Shown: positions 32,484 through 41,619, counted from the first letter of the stretch. The stretch is 58,469 nucleotides of DNA from Bacteroidales bacterium (GCA_017438945.1 JAFRUI010000006.1:1-58469); one strand, 5' to 3'. Program-made: numbers and translations. The notes: generated by a model from the letters alone, not told the origin.

Positions 32484-35400
32484 ATGAAAAACACAATTAA
32501 ATTACTTGTCACAACATTGCTTTCGATACTTGCTTTAACTGTCTCGGCTCAGGTGAAGCAAGTTTTCCAAGTTGTGGATTTCGACACGAAACAGCCGGTG
32601 GCGGGCGCGACAGCCACTTTGTACGGGCAGACGCTCACCACCAACGCACAAGGTTTTGCGGTGGCCAGTCTTCCTGCAGATAAGAAAGGCGCCTTCTTGC
32701 CGTTGGAATCGTGGACGAAAGATGGACTCGTATATGTTGGGCGGGCTCCTGAATCCTTTTTCGGCTTTTTCCAGTCCAAGGACACATTAAAGTTCTTCAT
32801 GACGGGGAAGCAACAATACAGGGAGTCGCTGCAGACGGTGTTTGAGCAGCTTTATCGTCATTTTTACGCAGAGAACGTGATGCCGGCAGCGCAGGATTTC
32901 AGGGATTCCGTCAAGATGAAGGCGGCCTCTGCACCCGCTACGGCAACCGCATTGGTCGAATCCACGTTCAATGTTAACGACATCGTCAAAATTTGTTATT
33001 CCGATGCTTCCGACCTTGGAAAGTATGCGGCCTACCAATATGACAAACCGCAGTTCAGTGAGTTGCTGACGCTCGCCCGGAATGGCGAGGCCGATCAGGC
33101 GGTCGCCAAGGCCAAGGGGCATATCCGTATGGATGACAACAGCCGCGAAAACCTCGATTGGATCGACTTCTACCGCTTCCTTCGGGGACTTGAGTCAAGC
33201 GTTGAAGACGAGGACTCGCTCTTCAAGTATTCGGAACTTCTCTACAAGAATCATTACGAACCCTATTCGGTAGTGGATTATATCAATGATCTTGGCCGTA
33301 ACTCATTATATGACAAGGCAAATGAAATCGCTCGTTTGGAGAAGCCGAACAACAATCATCCACGATATGCGCCGGCGTTTGATCCTATCTTCATACAGTA
33401 TATTTTCACTTCCGACCGTGCGAATCTCAAATCTGCTGCCGAGCAACAGCTTGAAAAGGTCCGCAAAATATATGAGCAGTATCCCTTCTACCAGACTTTG
33501 GGTGACCTGTTTTGGACGCAGAAGAACCTCTATTACGCATACGCCTTCTTGCAGGACAGCGTGTCGGCCACCCGCACCATCGACAGTGCGCTTGCATCTG
33601 TTCAGAAGTCCCTGTCCCTATATCCTGTAGATAATTACGAAAAAAATCAGAAGCGTATCGCATATTACCAGAATATCCTCGATGTTTTGGCGTATAATTT
33701 ATCATACATCCCTGATTCAACGGTATATATGCTTTATGATGGCATCTATAGCGCTTCGTTGGAGAATTACAGGGCGGACACGTCGAACCTGTTCTGTCAA
33801 CTGCAACTGGCGGAAAATGCGGTGCTGTGGCTCCAGAATGTGCCCGATGTGGAGGGACGCGCTGCAAGACAGAAGGAGATTTTGCATCAGCTTGCCGTTT
33901 TGGAGCTCAAGCTCTCTGACACGTTCCCGGAATTCTATGCCATTCAGAATGTGCAGGTTGCTTCACAACTTGTGGGTACCTGTTTGGTCACTTCCGCGGG
34001 AAATGACGAGCTGCTCAGAGCTTTCCGCTTATACGAAAAGAGTTATGATGTGGTGAATGCTGCCTTCCCTAACGCCTTCGATGAGATTTATCTGAACTAT
34101 AATGCCACTTTGGAGACGTTTTTGGTCGCCTACCAGCAGTTCTCGCTTTCATCGGAGCTGTCCGCCTTTACGGACCGTTTGATCAGCGTGGAGGCGAATA
34201 ACGATCCGCAAACAATCTTGGTGAAAAAGGCGGAGTTTGCCAACCGCCTGGCGGAGAGTCTTTACAAAAATGAAATGTACGAGGAGTCAATCGCCTATTA
34301 TTTGCAAGCCAATGAAATGTACGAAAAGGCGATGCCGCAGGACGCCCAGCTTTGGGGACCCTATCTGAACAACCATCTGCAAATGGGTGACGCGCATCTT
34401 AACCTGAATCAATTTGACAGGGCCATGATGACCTATCAGAAGATTTTGGATTTCGAACCGAAGATTCCCGATTCTTTCCTGCCGGAATACACGACGTTGA
34501 AAGGCAGTTCCCACTACTATGTCGGGGATGTCTATAAGAGCATGGGTGAGATGACACGGGCGGAAAAAGAGTATAAAACGGCGGAAAAGTTCTTCAAAAA
34601 GGCAGTTTCTCTCGGAGACAAGGGCGCGTATGCATTGCTGGGTGAGATGTATTGGGGCAAAGCGGTCGTGGCTGCCCAGAACAAAGACATGAAGAAATGC
34701 CGCCAGATGGTCGCGAATTCCGTCATCTACTACGAGAAGGCTGACATGTCGGTGCCGTTGAACACCTATTTGCGCGCGAAGTCAGTGATGGCGGACTTCT
34801 ATAAAGAAGACAAGGATGCGGAAAACTATTACCGCACCATCGGGGATTTGACAGATTATTACGAGAAGATTGCGGGCTATAACCGCGACTATGCCGTGGG
34901 CTTGATCCAGAACGCCGAAACGATGCTCAACAGCGGCCGGGTCACCAATGAGGAGGCTTTGCGCTATGCCCACGACATCGTCAACGGGGTGATGTTTTTG
35001 AACGATAATGGCGAGGAGGTCCGCCTCCCGCTCCTGCGTAGTACCTTCACCCTGGCCAAAGCCTATTTAGCCAACGATTCCGTGCAACAGGCCATCGACA
35101 TTTACCGTGACCTGATGACGCTCAGCGAAGTCATGTACGCGGATACGGCCATGGACACCCACAAGGGCAATATGGTGGAAATTTACGGACAACTGGTCAA
35201 ATGCTATGAGCTGATGGCCGAGGAAATCGACACAGCCCATTCCGAGTTATGGTATTACCGCACCATAGACACTCGCGACACGCTCATCGAGATGATGAAG
35301 GACCTTGCCACCAACGGCGATGTGAACCGCACCTACCGTACGGCTATCCAATACCGTAACAATGGCGTGACTTTCTACAAGTTGGAGATGGTTCCCTCTG

Positions 35401-35738
35401 CACAGGATTATCTCGACAAATCGAATGAACTATTGCTGATGCTCTACAATAGCGAGTATAAGAAGGAAGTGGAGGACGATGTTATCCAGAACTTCTTCTT
35501 CAAAGGGGTGATTTATAAAGATGCGAACAATACAGAAAAGGCATTGGAAAATCTTCGTAAGGCGGTCGAGTATGGCAGGAAAGCAGAACTTGCCGAGCAA
35601 GTTCCGACGTACTATTTCGCCGCCATATCGATGTTGCTGGAAGAACTTGAAAAAGACAAAGATACAAACGCTGACGAAATCGCGAAGTTGACGAAAGAAT
35701 TTAAAGAAATTAAGGAACTGTCGAAGAAATTGCGATAA
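32484..35738 (+). CDS. large secreted TPR-repeat protein, unknown function
   Basis: The 1084-aa product has a signal peptide (cleavage after about SAQ22). A carboxypeptidase-regulatory-like beta domain spans about 25-95 (DFDTKQPVAGATATLYG). The remainder is long and alpha-helical with TPR-like segments, such as SYYLQANEMYEKAMP and MMTYQKILDF near 590-660. It is predicted to be periplasmic or envelope-facing. Such proteins usually scaffold complexes, but I cannot name its partner. No catalytic motif is visible. Confidence 0.72.
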   Translation: MKNTIKLLVTTLLSILALTVSAQVKQVFQVVDFDTKQPVAGATATLYGQTLTTNAQGFAVASLPADKKGAFLPLESWTKDGLVYVGRAPESFFGFFQSKDTLKFFMTGKQQYRESLQTVFEQLYRHFYAENVMPAAQDFRDSVKMKAASAPATATALVESTFNVNDIVKICYSDASDLGKYAAYQYDKPQFSELLTLARNGEADQAVAKAKGHIRMDDNSRENLDWIDFYRFLRGLESSVEDEDSLFKYSELLYKNHYEPYSVVDYINDLGRNSLYDKANEIARLEKPNNNHPRYAPAFDPIFIQYIFTSDRANLKSAAEQQLEKVRKIYEQYPFYQTLGDLFWTQKNLYYAYAFLQDSVSATRTIDSALASVQKSLSLYPVDNYEKNQKRIAYYQNILDVLAYNLSYIPDSTVYMLYDGIYSASLENYRADTSNLFCQLQLAENAVLWLQNVPDVEGRAARQKEILHQLAVLELKLSDTFPEFYAIQNVQVASQLVGTCLVTSAGNDELLRAFRLYEKSYDVVNAAFPNAFDEIYLNYNATLETFLVAYQQFSLSSELSAFTDRLISVEANNDPQTILVKKAEFANRLAESLYKNEMYEESIAYYLQANEMYEKAMPQDAQLWGPYLNNHLQMGDAHLNLNQFDRAMMTYQKILDFEPKIPDSFLPEYTTLKGSSHYYVGDVYKSMGEMTRAEKEYKTAEKFFKKAVSLGDKGAYALLGEMYWGKAVVAAQNKDMKKCRQMVANSVIYYEKADMSVPLNTYLRAKSVMADFYKEDKDAENYYRTIGDLTDYYEKIAGYNRDYAVGLIQNAETMLNSGRVTNEEALRYAHDIVNGVMFLNDNGEEVRLPLLRSTFTLAKAYLANDSVQQAIDIYRDLMTLSEVMYADTAMDTHKGNMVEIYGQLVKCYELMAEEIDTAHSELWYYRTIDTRDTLIEMMKDLATNGDVNRTYRTAIQYRNNGVTFYKLEMVPSAQDYLDKSNELLLMLYNSEYKKEVEDDVIQNFFFKGVIYKDANNTEKALENLRKAVEYGRKAELAEQVPTYYFAAISMLLEELEKDKDTNADEIAKLTKEFKEIKELSKKLR

Positions 35739-35739
35739 A

Positions 35740-35770
35740 AAAACGATGAAAAACGATGAAAAATGATGAA
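35740..35770. repeat. 10-nt direct repeats between the TPR and thioesterase genes
   Basis: ACGATGAAAA occurs twice and is followed by ATGATGAA. The array begins right after the TPR stop and provides the ATG of the thioesterase. Confidence 0.8.
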
Positions 35771-36545
35771 CCAATATACGCATAGATATACTGTCACGTG
35801 TCAGGACATGAACAAGGACTACCGGTTGAGTCCGGCGGCGGTGCTGCTTTATTTCCAGGAGAGTTTCGCCCGTTATATGGGGTGCTTGCACTTGGCTGCC
35901 TTCGATTTGGTCAAGGAACGTAAGATGTGGATTATCACGGAGATGGGCGCGGAAATGCTGCCGGTAGATACTTTTTGGGGCGATGATATCGAAGTGACGA
36001 TTTGGGTAAGTGAGATCACGCCGCTGCGGGTCTATGCCGACTACCGTGTGACGAATGCGGACTCGGGTGTGCTGATTGCCAAAGGCACAAGCTGCTGGAA
36101 CCTGATGAATGCCGACACCCGCAAGCTGGAATCCACCGACTGCGTGGCCCCGAAAATCACGGTGCTGCCGGAAATGATGACGGAAAGCCACAAGAAGGTG
36201 CGGTTTCCCAAGGACGGTGCGGTGCTCAAGCAGGTGATGCACAAGGTGAATCAGCTCGATCTCGACTTCAACGGACACGTCAACAACCGCAGCTACATCA
36301 GCATCGCTATGCTCACCGTTCCTGACGAGTTCCTGACCACCCATCGCACGAACCACTTCGTCATCCACTGGCTGCATGAAACGTACCTTGACGAGACGCT
36401 GACCTGTACGTTGCGTCAAGTGGCGGAGAACACCTACGTGCATTTGATCACAAGAGCGGGCGGCGAGACCGCTGCGGAAATCTTTTCCGCATGGGAGCCG
36501 CTGGCCTCGCAAGTTGATGTGTCGGATGTTGCGAAGAGGCGATGA
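35763..36545 (+). CDS. acyl-ACP thioesterase (FatA/FatB-like)
   Basis: The 260-aa product is a double-hotdog protein. The catalytic region reads DLDFNGHVNNRSYI near residues 164-177, containing the Asn-x-His-x-Asn-Asn motif of acyl-ACP thioesterases. The first hotdog has LSPAAVLLYFQESFARY. It releases fatty acids from acyl carrier protein. The start overlaps the upstream repeat (ATGATG). The TGA stop begins a GATGATTAG array. Confidence 0.9.
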   Translation: MMNQYTHRYTVTCQDMNKDYRLSPAAVLLYFQESFARYMGCLHLAAFDLVKERKMWIITEMGAEMLPVDTFWGDDIEVTIWVSEITPLRVYADYRVTNADSGVLIAKGTSCWNLMNADTRKLESTDCVAPKITVLPEMMTESHKKVRFPKDGAVLKQVMHKVNQLDLDFNGHVNNRSYISIAMLTVPDEFLTTHRTNHFVIHWLHETYLDETLTCTLRQVAENTYVHLITRAGGETAAEIFSAWEPLASQVDVSDVAKRR

Positions 36546-36577
36546 ATGGACGATGATTAGATGATTAGATGATTATC
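36541..36577. repeat. 8-nt array (ATGATTAG) at the thioesterase end
   Basis: Two ATGATTAG units plus a third ATGATTAT, preceded by GATGAATGGACG, which overlaps the TGA stop at 36543-36545. Confidence 0.82.
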
Positions 36578-36630
36578 GAGAACCTTTACATATAAATCTT
36601 CGGCCTCCACATAATTACTGATAAAAAATC

Positions 36631-37572
36631 GTGGATACCTTCGGAACATACTACCGTCTTACGGACTGGGGTGACACCCACGGCGAGTGTATGGAGGGCC
36701 AGATAGAGGGCTGTCCGGCGGGAGTGTTTGTAGATATGGACTTCGTTACCGCCGAGCTGGACCGGCGTGCCCCGAGTAGGGACGTGCTTTCCACGAAGCG
36801 GCGGGAGCCCGACCGGGTGGAGTTCCTCTCCGGCATTGAAGACGGCGTGACCACCGGCGAACCTATCCGTTTCCGCATCCCCAATGTCGATGTGAAGGTT
36901 TCGGAGACGAATCGTCACGTGCTGAAACCTTCCTACGCTTCCTATACGTACATGTGCAAGTATGGCGTCACCGACAACGAACAGTGCGGACGGGCATCGG
37001 CGCGGCAGACCGTGTGTCGGGTGGTAGCGGGCGCCATCGCCAAACTGTGGCTGAAGAGTAGGGGAGTGCAGATTACCTCGAAGGTGCTCAGCATTGCGAC
37101 GCCTGCACGCGAGGGCGACTCCGTGGGTGCGCTCGTGGAGGGACGTATCTGCGGACTGCCGGCAGGCTTGGGCGAACCGGTCTATGACAAGTTCTCCGCG
37201 CGGCTGGCTTATGCGATGCTCAGCATCAACGCGGCGAAAGGTTTTGAGTATGGTTTGGGATTCAAGGCGGCGGAGATGTCCGGCAGCGAATATCATGATG
37301 TTCAGAACCCCGATTTCTCTTTCAAAACCAACCACGACGGCGGTATCCAGGGGGGCATAACCAACGGAGAAGACGTTTATTTCCGTGTAGCGTTCAAGCC
37401 GATTCCGTCGGTGCGCTACGACCGCGAAACGATTGACTTCGATGGAAATCCGGTTGTGATGAAGGGCTCCGACCGCAACGACCTGTGCGTGGCGCCACGA
37501 GTGCTTCCCGTGGTGGAATCCATGGCCGCGATGGTGGTGATGGACTTTTTAATGCTGAATGCTGAATGTTGA
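36631..37572 (+). CDS. aroC: divergent chorismate synthase homologue, catalytic His replaced
   Basis: The 313-aa product aligns by eye with AroC: FGTYYRL...GDTHGE at the N-terminus, GRASARQT near 120-127, PAGLGEPVYDKFSARLAYAML, GGIQGGITNGEDVYFRVAFKP, and RNDLCVAPRVLPVVESMAAMV. AroC makes chorismate from EPSP. Length is 40-50 aa below the usual ~355. His17 is kept, but the RPxHAD motif with the second catalytic His (His106 in Neurospora) reads KPSYAS, with Tyr102. GRHDP also reads DRNDL. The start is GTG, and the last residues (LMLNAEC) come from a heptad array. It may be inactive or have a changed function; no second aroC is in the window. Confidence 0.8.
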   Translation: MDTFGTYYRLTDWGDTHGECMEGQIEGCPAGVFVDMDFVTAELDRRAPSRDVLSTKRREPDRVEFLSGIEDGVTTGEPIRFRIPNVDVKVSETNRHVLKPSYASYTYMCKYGVTDNEQCGRASARQTVCRVVAGAIAKLWLKSRGVQITSKVLSIATPAREGDSVGALVEGRICGLPAGLGEPVYDKFSARLAYAMLSINAAKGFEYGLGFKAAEMSGSEYHDVQNPDFSFKTNHDGGIQGGITNGEDVYFRVAFKPIPSVRYDRETIDFDGNPVVMKGSDRNDLCVAPRVLPVVESMAAMVVMDFLMLNAEC

Positions 37573-37576
37573 ATGA
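37549..37576 (+). repeat. heptad array (AATGCTG) encoding the aroC C-terminus
   Basis: AATGCTG, AATGCTG, AATGTTG, AATG. It supplies the last codons and the TGA stop (37570-37572) of the aroC-like gene. Confidence 0.9.
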
Positions 37577-37609
37577 AAAAGATTAAAAGCAATCATATTC
37601 ATCTTTATT

Positions 37610-37664
37610 CATCGTTTCATCGCCTCATCGCTTCATCGCCTCATCGCCTCATCGCTTCATCGTC
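37610..37664 (-). repeat. 8-nt array (CATCGCYT) next to the mnmE stop
   Basis: Six to seven units, CATCGTTT, CATCGCCT, CATCGCTT and so on, end 2 bp from the mnmE TAG. On the mnmE strand the units read GATGAGGC/GATGAAGC, with TGA in every unit. Confidence 0.92.
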
Positions 37665-37665
37665 C

Positions 37666-39036
37666 CTACTTCCCGATGCAGAATTTGCCGAAGATATTGT
37701 TTAAGATGTCGTCGGAGGAGATGGTGCCGGTGAGCTCGCCCAGGTCGTGGAGGGCCATGCGCACGTCTTCGGCCACTAAGTCTGTCGGCATCTGGTTCTG
37801 CAGACCGGCCTCGGTGCGTTCGATGGAGGTGAGGATGCCGTTCAGCAATGCCTGGTGACGTTCACTGGTCAGCAGGGTGATGTCTTGGAGGTGATTCTCT
37901 TTCACGAACGAATCAATCTCGTTAAGCACTGATTCCAGATTCTCTCCTTTCTTCGCGGAAATGTAAATTGCGTTTTCAATGTGGTTGGATGAATCTGAAA
38001 CCAAATCGGTTTTGTTTCCGATTAGTAGGATTTTTTTGTCATCCGATTTGATTGAATCCGTTATTTTGGATAATTCCAATTCGATTTCTTGGTTGTTTTT
38101 GCGCGCATCTGTGATCCACAAGATGATGGCGGCTTTGCGGATGGTGTCGTAGGCGCGTTCGATGCCGATACGCTCTATAGTGTCGCCGGATTCGTGGATG
38201 CCGGCGGTGTCGATGAACCTGAATAGGGTTCCGTTGAGGGTAAATGTGTCCTCAATGGTGTCGCGTGTGGTGCCAGGGATGTCAGACACGATGGCCCGCT
38301 CACGTTGAAGTATGGCATTCAGAAGGGTGGATTTACCCACGTTCGGTTCGCCCACGATGGCTACGGGAATGCCGTTTTTCAGCATGGTGCCCCATTTGTA
38401 GCTTTGTAGCAAATTGTTCACTTCCGTTTTGATATGCCCTAGCAGGTTGAGCAGGGTGGTGCGGTCGGCGAATTCCACCTCCTCTTCGCTGAAGTCGAGT
38501 TCCAGTTCCAGAAGGGAGGCCATCTGCAGCAACTCCTCGCGTAAGACAGCCATCTTGTCAGACAATTCGCCCTGCAGCTGCTTCATGGCGGCGTGGTGCG
38601 CGGTTTCCGATTGCGCCTCGATAAGGTCGGCGATGGCCTCCGCCTGCGGCAGATCCAGTTTCCCATTGAGGAAGGCACGCTGCGTGAATTCGCCCGGAGC
38701 GGCCATGCGGCAACCGTTCTTGACTAATAACTCAATGATTCTCTGTTGGATATAGACGGAGCCGTGACAACTGATTTCCACGACATCCTCGCCCGTGAAT
38801 GAGTGCGGCGCAGTGAATTTGGTCACCACAACTTGATCGATGAGGTCTCGTTTTTCATCGGAAAAATCGTATAAAGAGGCGAATTTTGCATGATTCGGCT
38901 CCAATCCGGCGAAGTTGGTTTTCTCAGAAAACAAATTCTTGGCAATCTCAAAGGCTTCCGGACCGGAAATTCGGATCATCGCTGTTGCCCCGAGACCAGC
39001 GGGCGTTGCGATTGCACATATAGTGTTTATAGTCAT
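37666..39036 (-). CDS. mnmE: tRNA modification GTPase MnmE
   Basis: The 456-aa product has the full MnmE layout. An N-terminal tetrahydrofolate-binding domain starts TICAIATPAGLGATAMIRISG, and a helical domain encloses the G domain. GEPNVGKST is near 229-237, DIPGTTRDT near 253-261, DTAG near 276, and GNKTD near 342. The C-terminal F-C-I-G-K motif carries the catalytic Cys. With MnmG it modifies wobble U34 in tRNAs. It lies 25 bp downstream of the tsaC-like gene. Confidence 0.97.
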   Translation of the reverse strand: MTINTICAIATPAGLGATAMIRISGPEAFEIAKNLFSEKTNFAGLEPNHAKFASLYDFSDEKRDLIDQVVVTKFTAPHSFTGEDVVEISCHGSVYIQQRIIELLVKNGCRMAAPGEFTQRAFLNGKLDLPQAEAIADLIEAQSETAHHAAMKQLQGELSDKMAVLREELLQMASLLELELDFSEEEVEFADRTTLLNLLGHIKTEVNNLLQSYKWGTMLKNGIPVAIVGEPNVGKSTLLNAILQRERAIVSDIPGTTRDTIEDTFTLNGTLFRFIDTAGIHESGDTIERIGIERAYDTIRKAAIILWITDARKNNQEIELELSKITDSIKSDDKKILLIGNKTDLVSDSSNHIENAIYISAKKGENLESVLNEIDSFVKENHLQDITLLTSERHQALLNGILTSIERTEAGLQNQMPTDLVAEDVRMALHDLGELTGTISSDDILNNIFGKFCIGK

Positions 39037-39044
39037 GGTGGTGT

Positions 39045-39066
39045 CAACTGCTAACTACTAACTAGA
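39045..39066. repeat. CTAACTR array between the tsaC-like gene and mnmE
   Basis: CAACTG, CTAACTA, CTAACTA. The tsaC-like TAG stop (39062-39064, minus strand) is part of it, and it fills the gap to mnmE. Confidence 0.85.
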
Positions 39067-39679
39067 GCAAGGAAACATCTCCCTTTCCCTCACGCACGAC
39101 CTCGATTTCCCCTGAGGTGCAATCGACCACTGTGGAGGGCGTGTTGTCGCCGTAGCCACCGTCGATGACGATATCGACCATTTCGCCGTAGCGCTCGTAG
39201 ATGAGCTCGGGGTCGGTGGTGTATTCGATCACCTCGTCGTCGTCCTTCACGGAGGTGGAGAGGATGGGGTGGTCGAGCTGCCGCACAATTTCGCGGATGA
39301 TGTTGTTGTCGGGGATGCGGATGCCGATGGTCTTCTTGTTGCTCTGGAGCAGCTTCGGCACGCTGTTGTTGGCTTCGAGGATGAATGTGAACGGTCCGGG
39401 GAGCACTCGTTTCATCGTCTTGAACACGCTGTTGTCTAATGGTTTGGTGTAGTCCGAAAGGTTGCTCATGTCATGACAGATGAACGTCAGCGCGTCTTTC
39501 TTCTTTTTCTCGCCAAGGATGGAGATGATTCGCTCAATGCTCTTCTGCTTGAAAATGTCGCAGCCGATGCCGTAAATCGTGTCAGTCGGGTAAATGACAA
39601 TGCCACCGTCCCGCAAACACTCCACCACGGTGTTCACGGCTTTCGGATTCGGATTCTCAGGGTATATTTTCAACAACAT
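39062..39679 (-). CDS. YrdC/Sua5-family protein (YciO-type), probable threonylcarbamoyl-AMP synthase
   Basis: The 205-aa product is a single YrdC domain. GGIVIYPTDTIYGIGCD lies near residues 29-45, an ILGEKKKKDALTFIC segment near 55-69, and TIGIRIPDNN near 116-125. YrdC proteins make threonylcarbamoyl-AMP for the t6A modification of tRNA. The KKKKDAL stretch is closer to the YciO branch, whose activity is less certain. With mnmE downstream, the pair forms a tRNA-modification unit. Confidence 0.85.
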   Translation of the reverse strand: MLLKIYPENPNPKAVNTVVECLRDGGIVIYPTDTIYGIGCDIFKQKSIERIISILGEKKKKDALTFICHDMSNLSDYTKPLDNSVFKTMKRVLPGPFTFILEANNSVPKLLQSNKKTIGIRIPDNNIIREIVRQLDHPILSTSVKDDDEVIEYTTDPELIYERYGEMVDIVIDGGYGDNTPSTVVDCTSGEIEVVREGKGDVSLL

Positions 39680-39745
39680 GTTCCGATTATTTTTATGTCT
39701 ATATCAATTCTTGTCTGATTCTCAAAGATGGCAGTTTCGCATCTG

Positions 39746-39774
39746 TTCACTGATCACTATTCACTGCTCACTAA
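39746..39774. repeat. heptad array (NNTCACT) between SRP RNA and the tsaC-like gene
   Basis: GTTCACT, GATCACT, ATTCACT, GCTCACT, AAC: four units with a fixed TCACT and two variable bases. Confidence 0.9.
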
Positions 39775-39787
39775 CAAAAACAAAGAA

Positions 39788-39885
39788 GGGTAAGCGACTT
39801 ATATCGCATCGCTACAACCTTAATGCCCTTGCTACATTCCTGTCCTGGGGGAGTTATAAGGGAGCAGATCGTATAAGACTTACCC
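39788..39885 (-). ncRNA. ffs: signal recognition particle RNA (small, 4.5S-like)
   Basis: The 98-nt minus-strand segment starts GGGTAAG and ends CTTACCC, closing a long rod with CTTATA/TATAAG further in. The apical part CCCCAGGACAGGAATGT, followed by AGCAAGGG, matches domain IV of SRP RNA. A GGAA tetraloop sits on an ACA/TGT stem next to the CAGG/AGCA internal loop that Ffh recognises. A TATTTTTG box ends 5 nt before the predicted first base, and a T-rich stretch follows the 3' end. It targets membrane proteins with Ffh. Confidence 0.92.
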
Positions 39886-39889
39886 GCTG

Positions 39890-39897
39890 CAAAAATA
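39890..39897 (-). promoter_or_regulatory. -7 promoter box of SRP RNA
   Basis: Minus strand TATTTTTG, placed exactly where needed for a transcript starting at 39885. Confidence 0.75.
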
Positions 39898-39918
39898 CAA
39901 TTTTTTCGATTCTGTCGG

Positions 39919-41340
39919 CTAGTAGCCCAAAATTTTCAGCATCGACTTGTAACTCTGCTCTTTAGCGAACAGTTTGGTGCATAATTCTCCCTCTTCATCA
40001 CGGTAAATGATGATGTGTTTTGGCGCGGGAGTCATGCAGTGCTGTATTCCGCCGTAACCGCCGAGAGCGTCTTGGTATGCGCCGGTGTTGAACAGACCAA
40101 TATATTGTATGTCCTCAGGGCTGTCGCCCGCAGGATAGTTGGCGGAGTCGATTTGCGGGAGGAAGACAGCGTTCAAGTGCGAGTCGGAGTTGTAGTAATC
40201 GTGGCTGTCGCAGGTGAGACCGCCGAGGAAGACTCTCTCGTAGGCCTTGTCCCAGTTGTTGATGGCTAAGATGATGAATTGCTGGTTGATAGCCCAGGTG
40301 TCGGGTAGGGTAGTCATGAAAGAGCTGTCGATCATGTTCCACAACTCCCTGTCGTTCTGGCGTTTCTGCTGCAACACGGAGAAGAGTGCGGCGCTGGCCT
40401 CGCCCACGGTAAACGATCCGAATTCGGTGAAAATGTCGGGTTCCTGCACGCCTTCACGGTCGCAGATGATCTTGATTTGGGCGATGATCTCCTCGGCCAT
40501 GTACTCGTAATCGTAGTCGAAGGAGAGCGAGTTCTTGATGGGAAATCCGCCGCCGATGTTGAGGGAATCCAGTTCGGGGCAGATTTTCTTGAGGTCGCAG
40601 TAGAGGTTCACGCACTTGGTGAGCTCGTTCCAGTAGTAGGCGGTGTCCTGGATGCCCGTGTTGATGAAGAAATGGAGCATCTTCAGCTCGAAGTTGGGGT
40701 TGTTCTTGATTTTTTCACGGTAGAATGGGATGACATCGTTGTACCTGATGCCGAGGCGCGAGGTGTAGAACTCGAACCGCGGCTCCTCCTCGGAAGCGAT
40801 GCGGATGCCGACCTTGCATTTCGTGTTGATTTCCTCCTGTGCAAGCAAGTCGAATTCCTTTTTGCTGTCGAAAACAGGAATGGTGTTCAGGTATCCTTTG
40901 TTCAGAATATCCACGATGTTGTCGATGTAGATCTGCCGCTTGAAACCATTGCAGATAATGTAGTTCTCTTTGTCGAAAAGCCCCTGCTCATGCAGCGTTT
41001 CGATCAAATTGATGTCGAATGCGGATGAAGTTTCGATATGTACATCGTTTTTCAACACCTCCGACATCACAAACTCGAAATGGTTGCTCTTCGTACAGTA
41101 ACAGTAGTGGTAACTGCCTCTGTAATCGGCTTTTGCGATGGCCACATTGAACCATCTCTTCGCCTTCTGGATGTTGGCGGAAATTTTCGGCAGATAGGTG
41201 ATTTTCAGCGGGGTTCCGTACTGCTTGATGATGTCCATCAATGGTACTTCGTTGAATAACAGGTTGTTGTCTTCTACGTCGAACTCCTCCTGCGGAAAGT
41301 CGTAGGTTTGTGAAATCAGGTCGATGTACTTGGTTTTCAT
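39919..41340 (-). CDS. fold-type III PLP decarboxylase, probable arginine decarboxylase
   Basis: The 473-aa product has the alanine-racemase-like barrel and C-terminal beta domain. The likely PLP lysine is in YCYCTKSNHFEF near residues 80-91. LNIGGGFPI holds the phosphate loop, and LTCDSHDYY holds the catalytic Cys and Asp of the second subunit. Bacteroidota homologues of this length are usually called arginine decarboxylase, the first step to agmatine and polyamines. Substrate choice cannot be proved here; diaminopimelate or ornithine are alternatives. It has its own promoter box. Confidence 0.8.
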   Translation of the reverse strand: MKTKYIDLISQTYDFPQEEFDVEDNNLLFNEVPLMDIIKQYGTPLKITYLPKISANIQKAKRWFNVAIAKADYRGSYHYCYCTKSNHFEFVMSEVLKNDVHIETSSAFDINLIETLHEQGLFDKENYIICNGFKRQIYIDNIVDILNKGYLNTIPVFDSKKEFDLLAQEEINTKCKVGIRIASEEEPRFEFYTSRLGIRYNDVIPFYREKIKNNPNFELKMLHFFINTGIQDTAYYWNELTKCVNLYCDLKKICPELDSLNIGGGFPIKNSLSFDYDYEYMAEEIIAQIKIICDREGVQEPDIFTEFGSFTVGEASAALFSVLQQKRQNDRELWNMIDSSFMTTLPDTWAINQQFIILAINNWDKAYERVFLGGLTCDSHDYYNSDSHLNAVFLPQIDSANYPAGDSPEDIQYIGLFNTGAYQDALGGYGGIQHCMTPAPKHIIIYRDEEGELCTKLFAKEQSYKSMLKILGY

Positions 41341-41369
41341 CCTTCTGAAATTTTGAAATTAAAACGCCG

Positions 41370-41377
41370 CAAAAGTA
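41370..41377 (-). promoter_or_regulatory. -7 promoter box of the arginine decarboxylase gene
   Basis: Minus strand TACTTTTG, 29 nt before the ATG at 41340. Confidence 0.65.
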
Positions 41378-41496
41378 TATAAAAAAACAATACGGATGTG
41401 AGGAAAAAATCGAATCCAAACGAGTTAAATTGGTTTTAAAAATTGGATTTGAATGAGTCGGATTTGGAAATTAAAATAAATCCGATGAGAATTGTT

Positions 41497-41524
41497 TTGG
41501 AGATGTTTCAGGAAAAGTCTCTAC
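41497..41524. repeat. decayed copy of the 28-bp GTAG...CTAC palindrome
   Basis: Aligned base by base with 2065-2092, 23 of 28 positions agree. The right arm (GTCTCTAC) is intact and the left arm has decayed. Confidence 0.65.
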
Positions 41525-41565
41525 AAGGAGGCGATCATATACGTTTGATACGCCTATTTTACAGC

Positions 41566-41600
41566 AAAAAAATCAGCACGGAACTTTCGCTCCGTGCTGA
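41566..41600 (-). terminator. intrinsic terminator of the carbamate kinase gene
   Basis: On the minus strand TCAGCACGGA pairs perfectly with TCCGTGCTGA across an 8-nt loop, followed by seven Ts. Confidence 0.93.
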
Positions 41601-41619
41601 CATGATTTCGTATAACAAA

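Noticed and set aside
35430-36512. 360-codon open frame antisense to the TPR and thioesterase genes
   Set aside because: It is a codon-bias shadow; the thioesterase motif on the other strand is clear.
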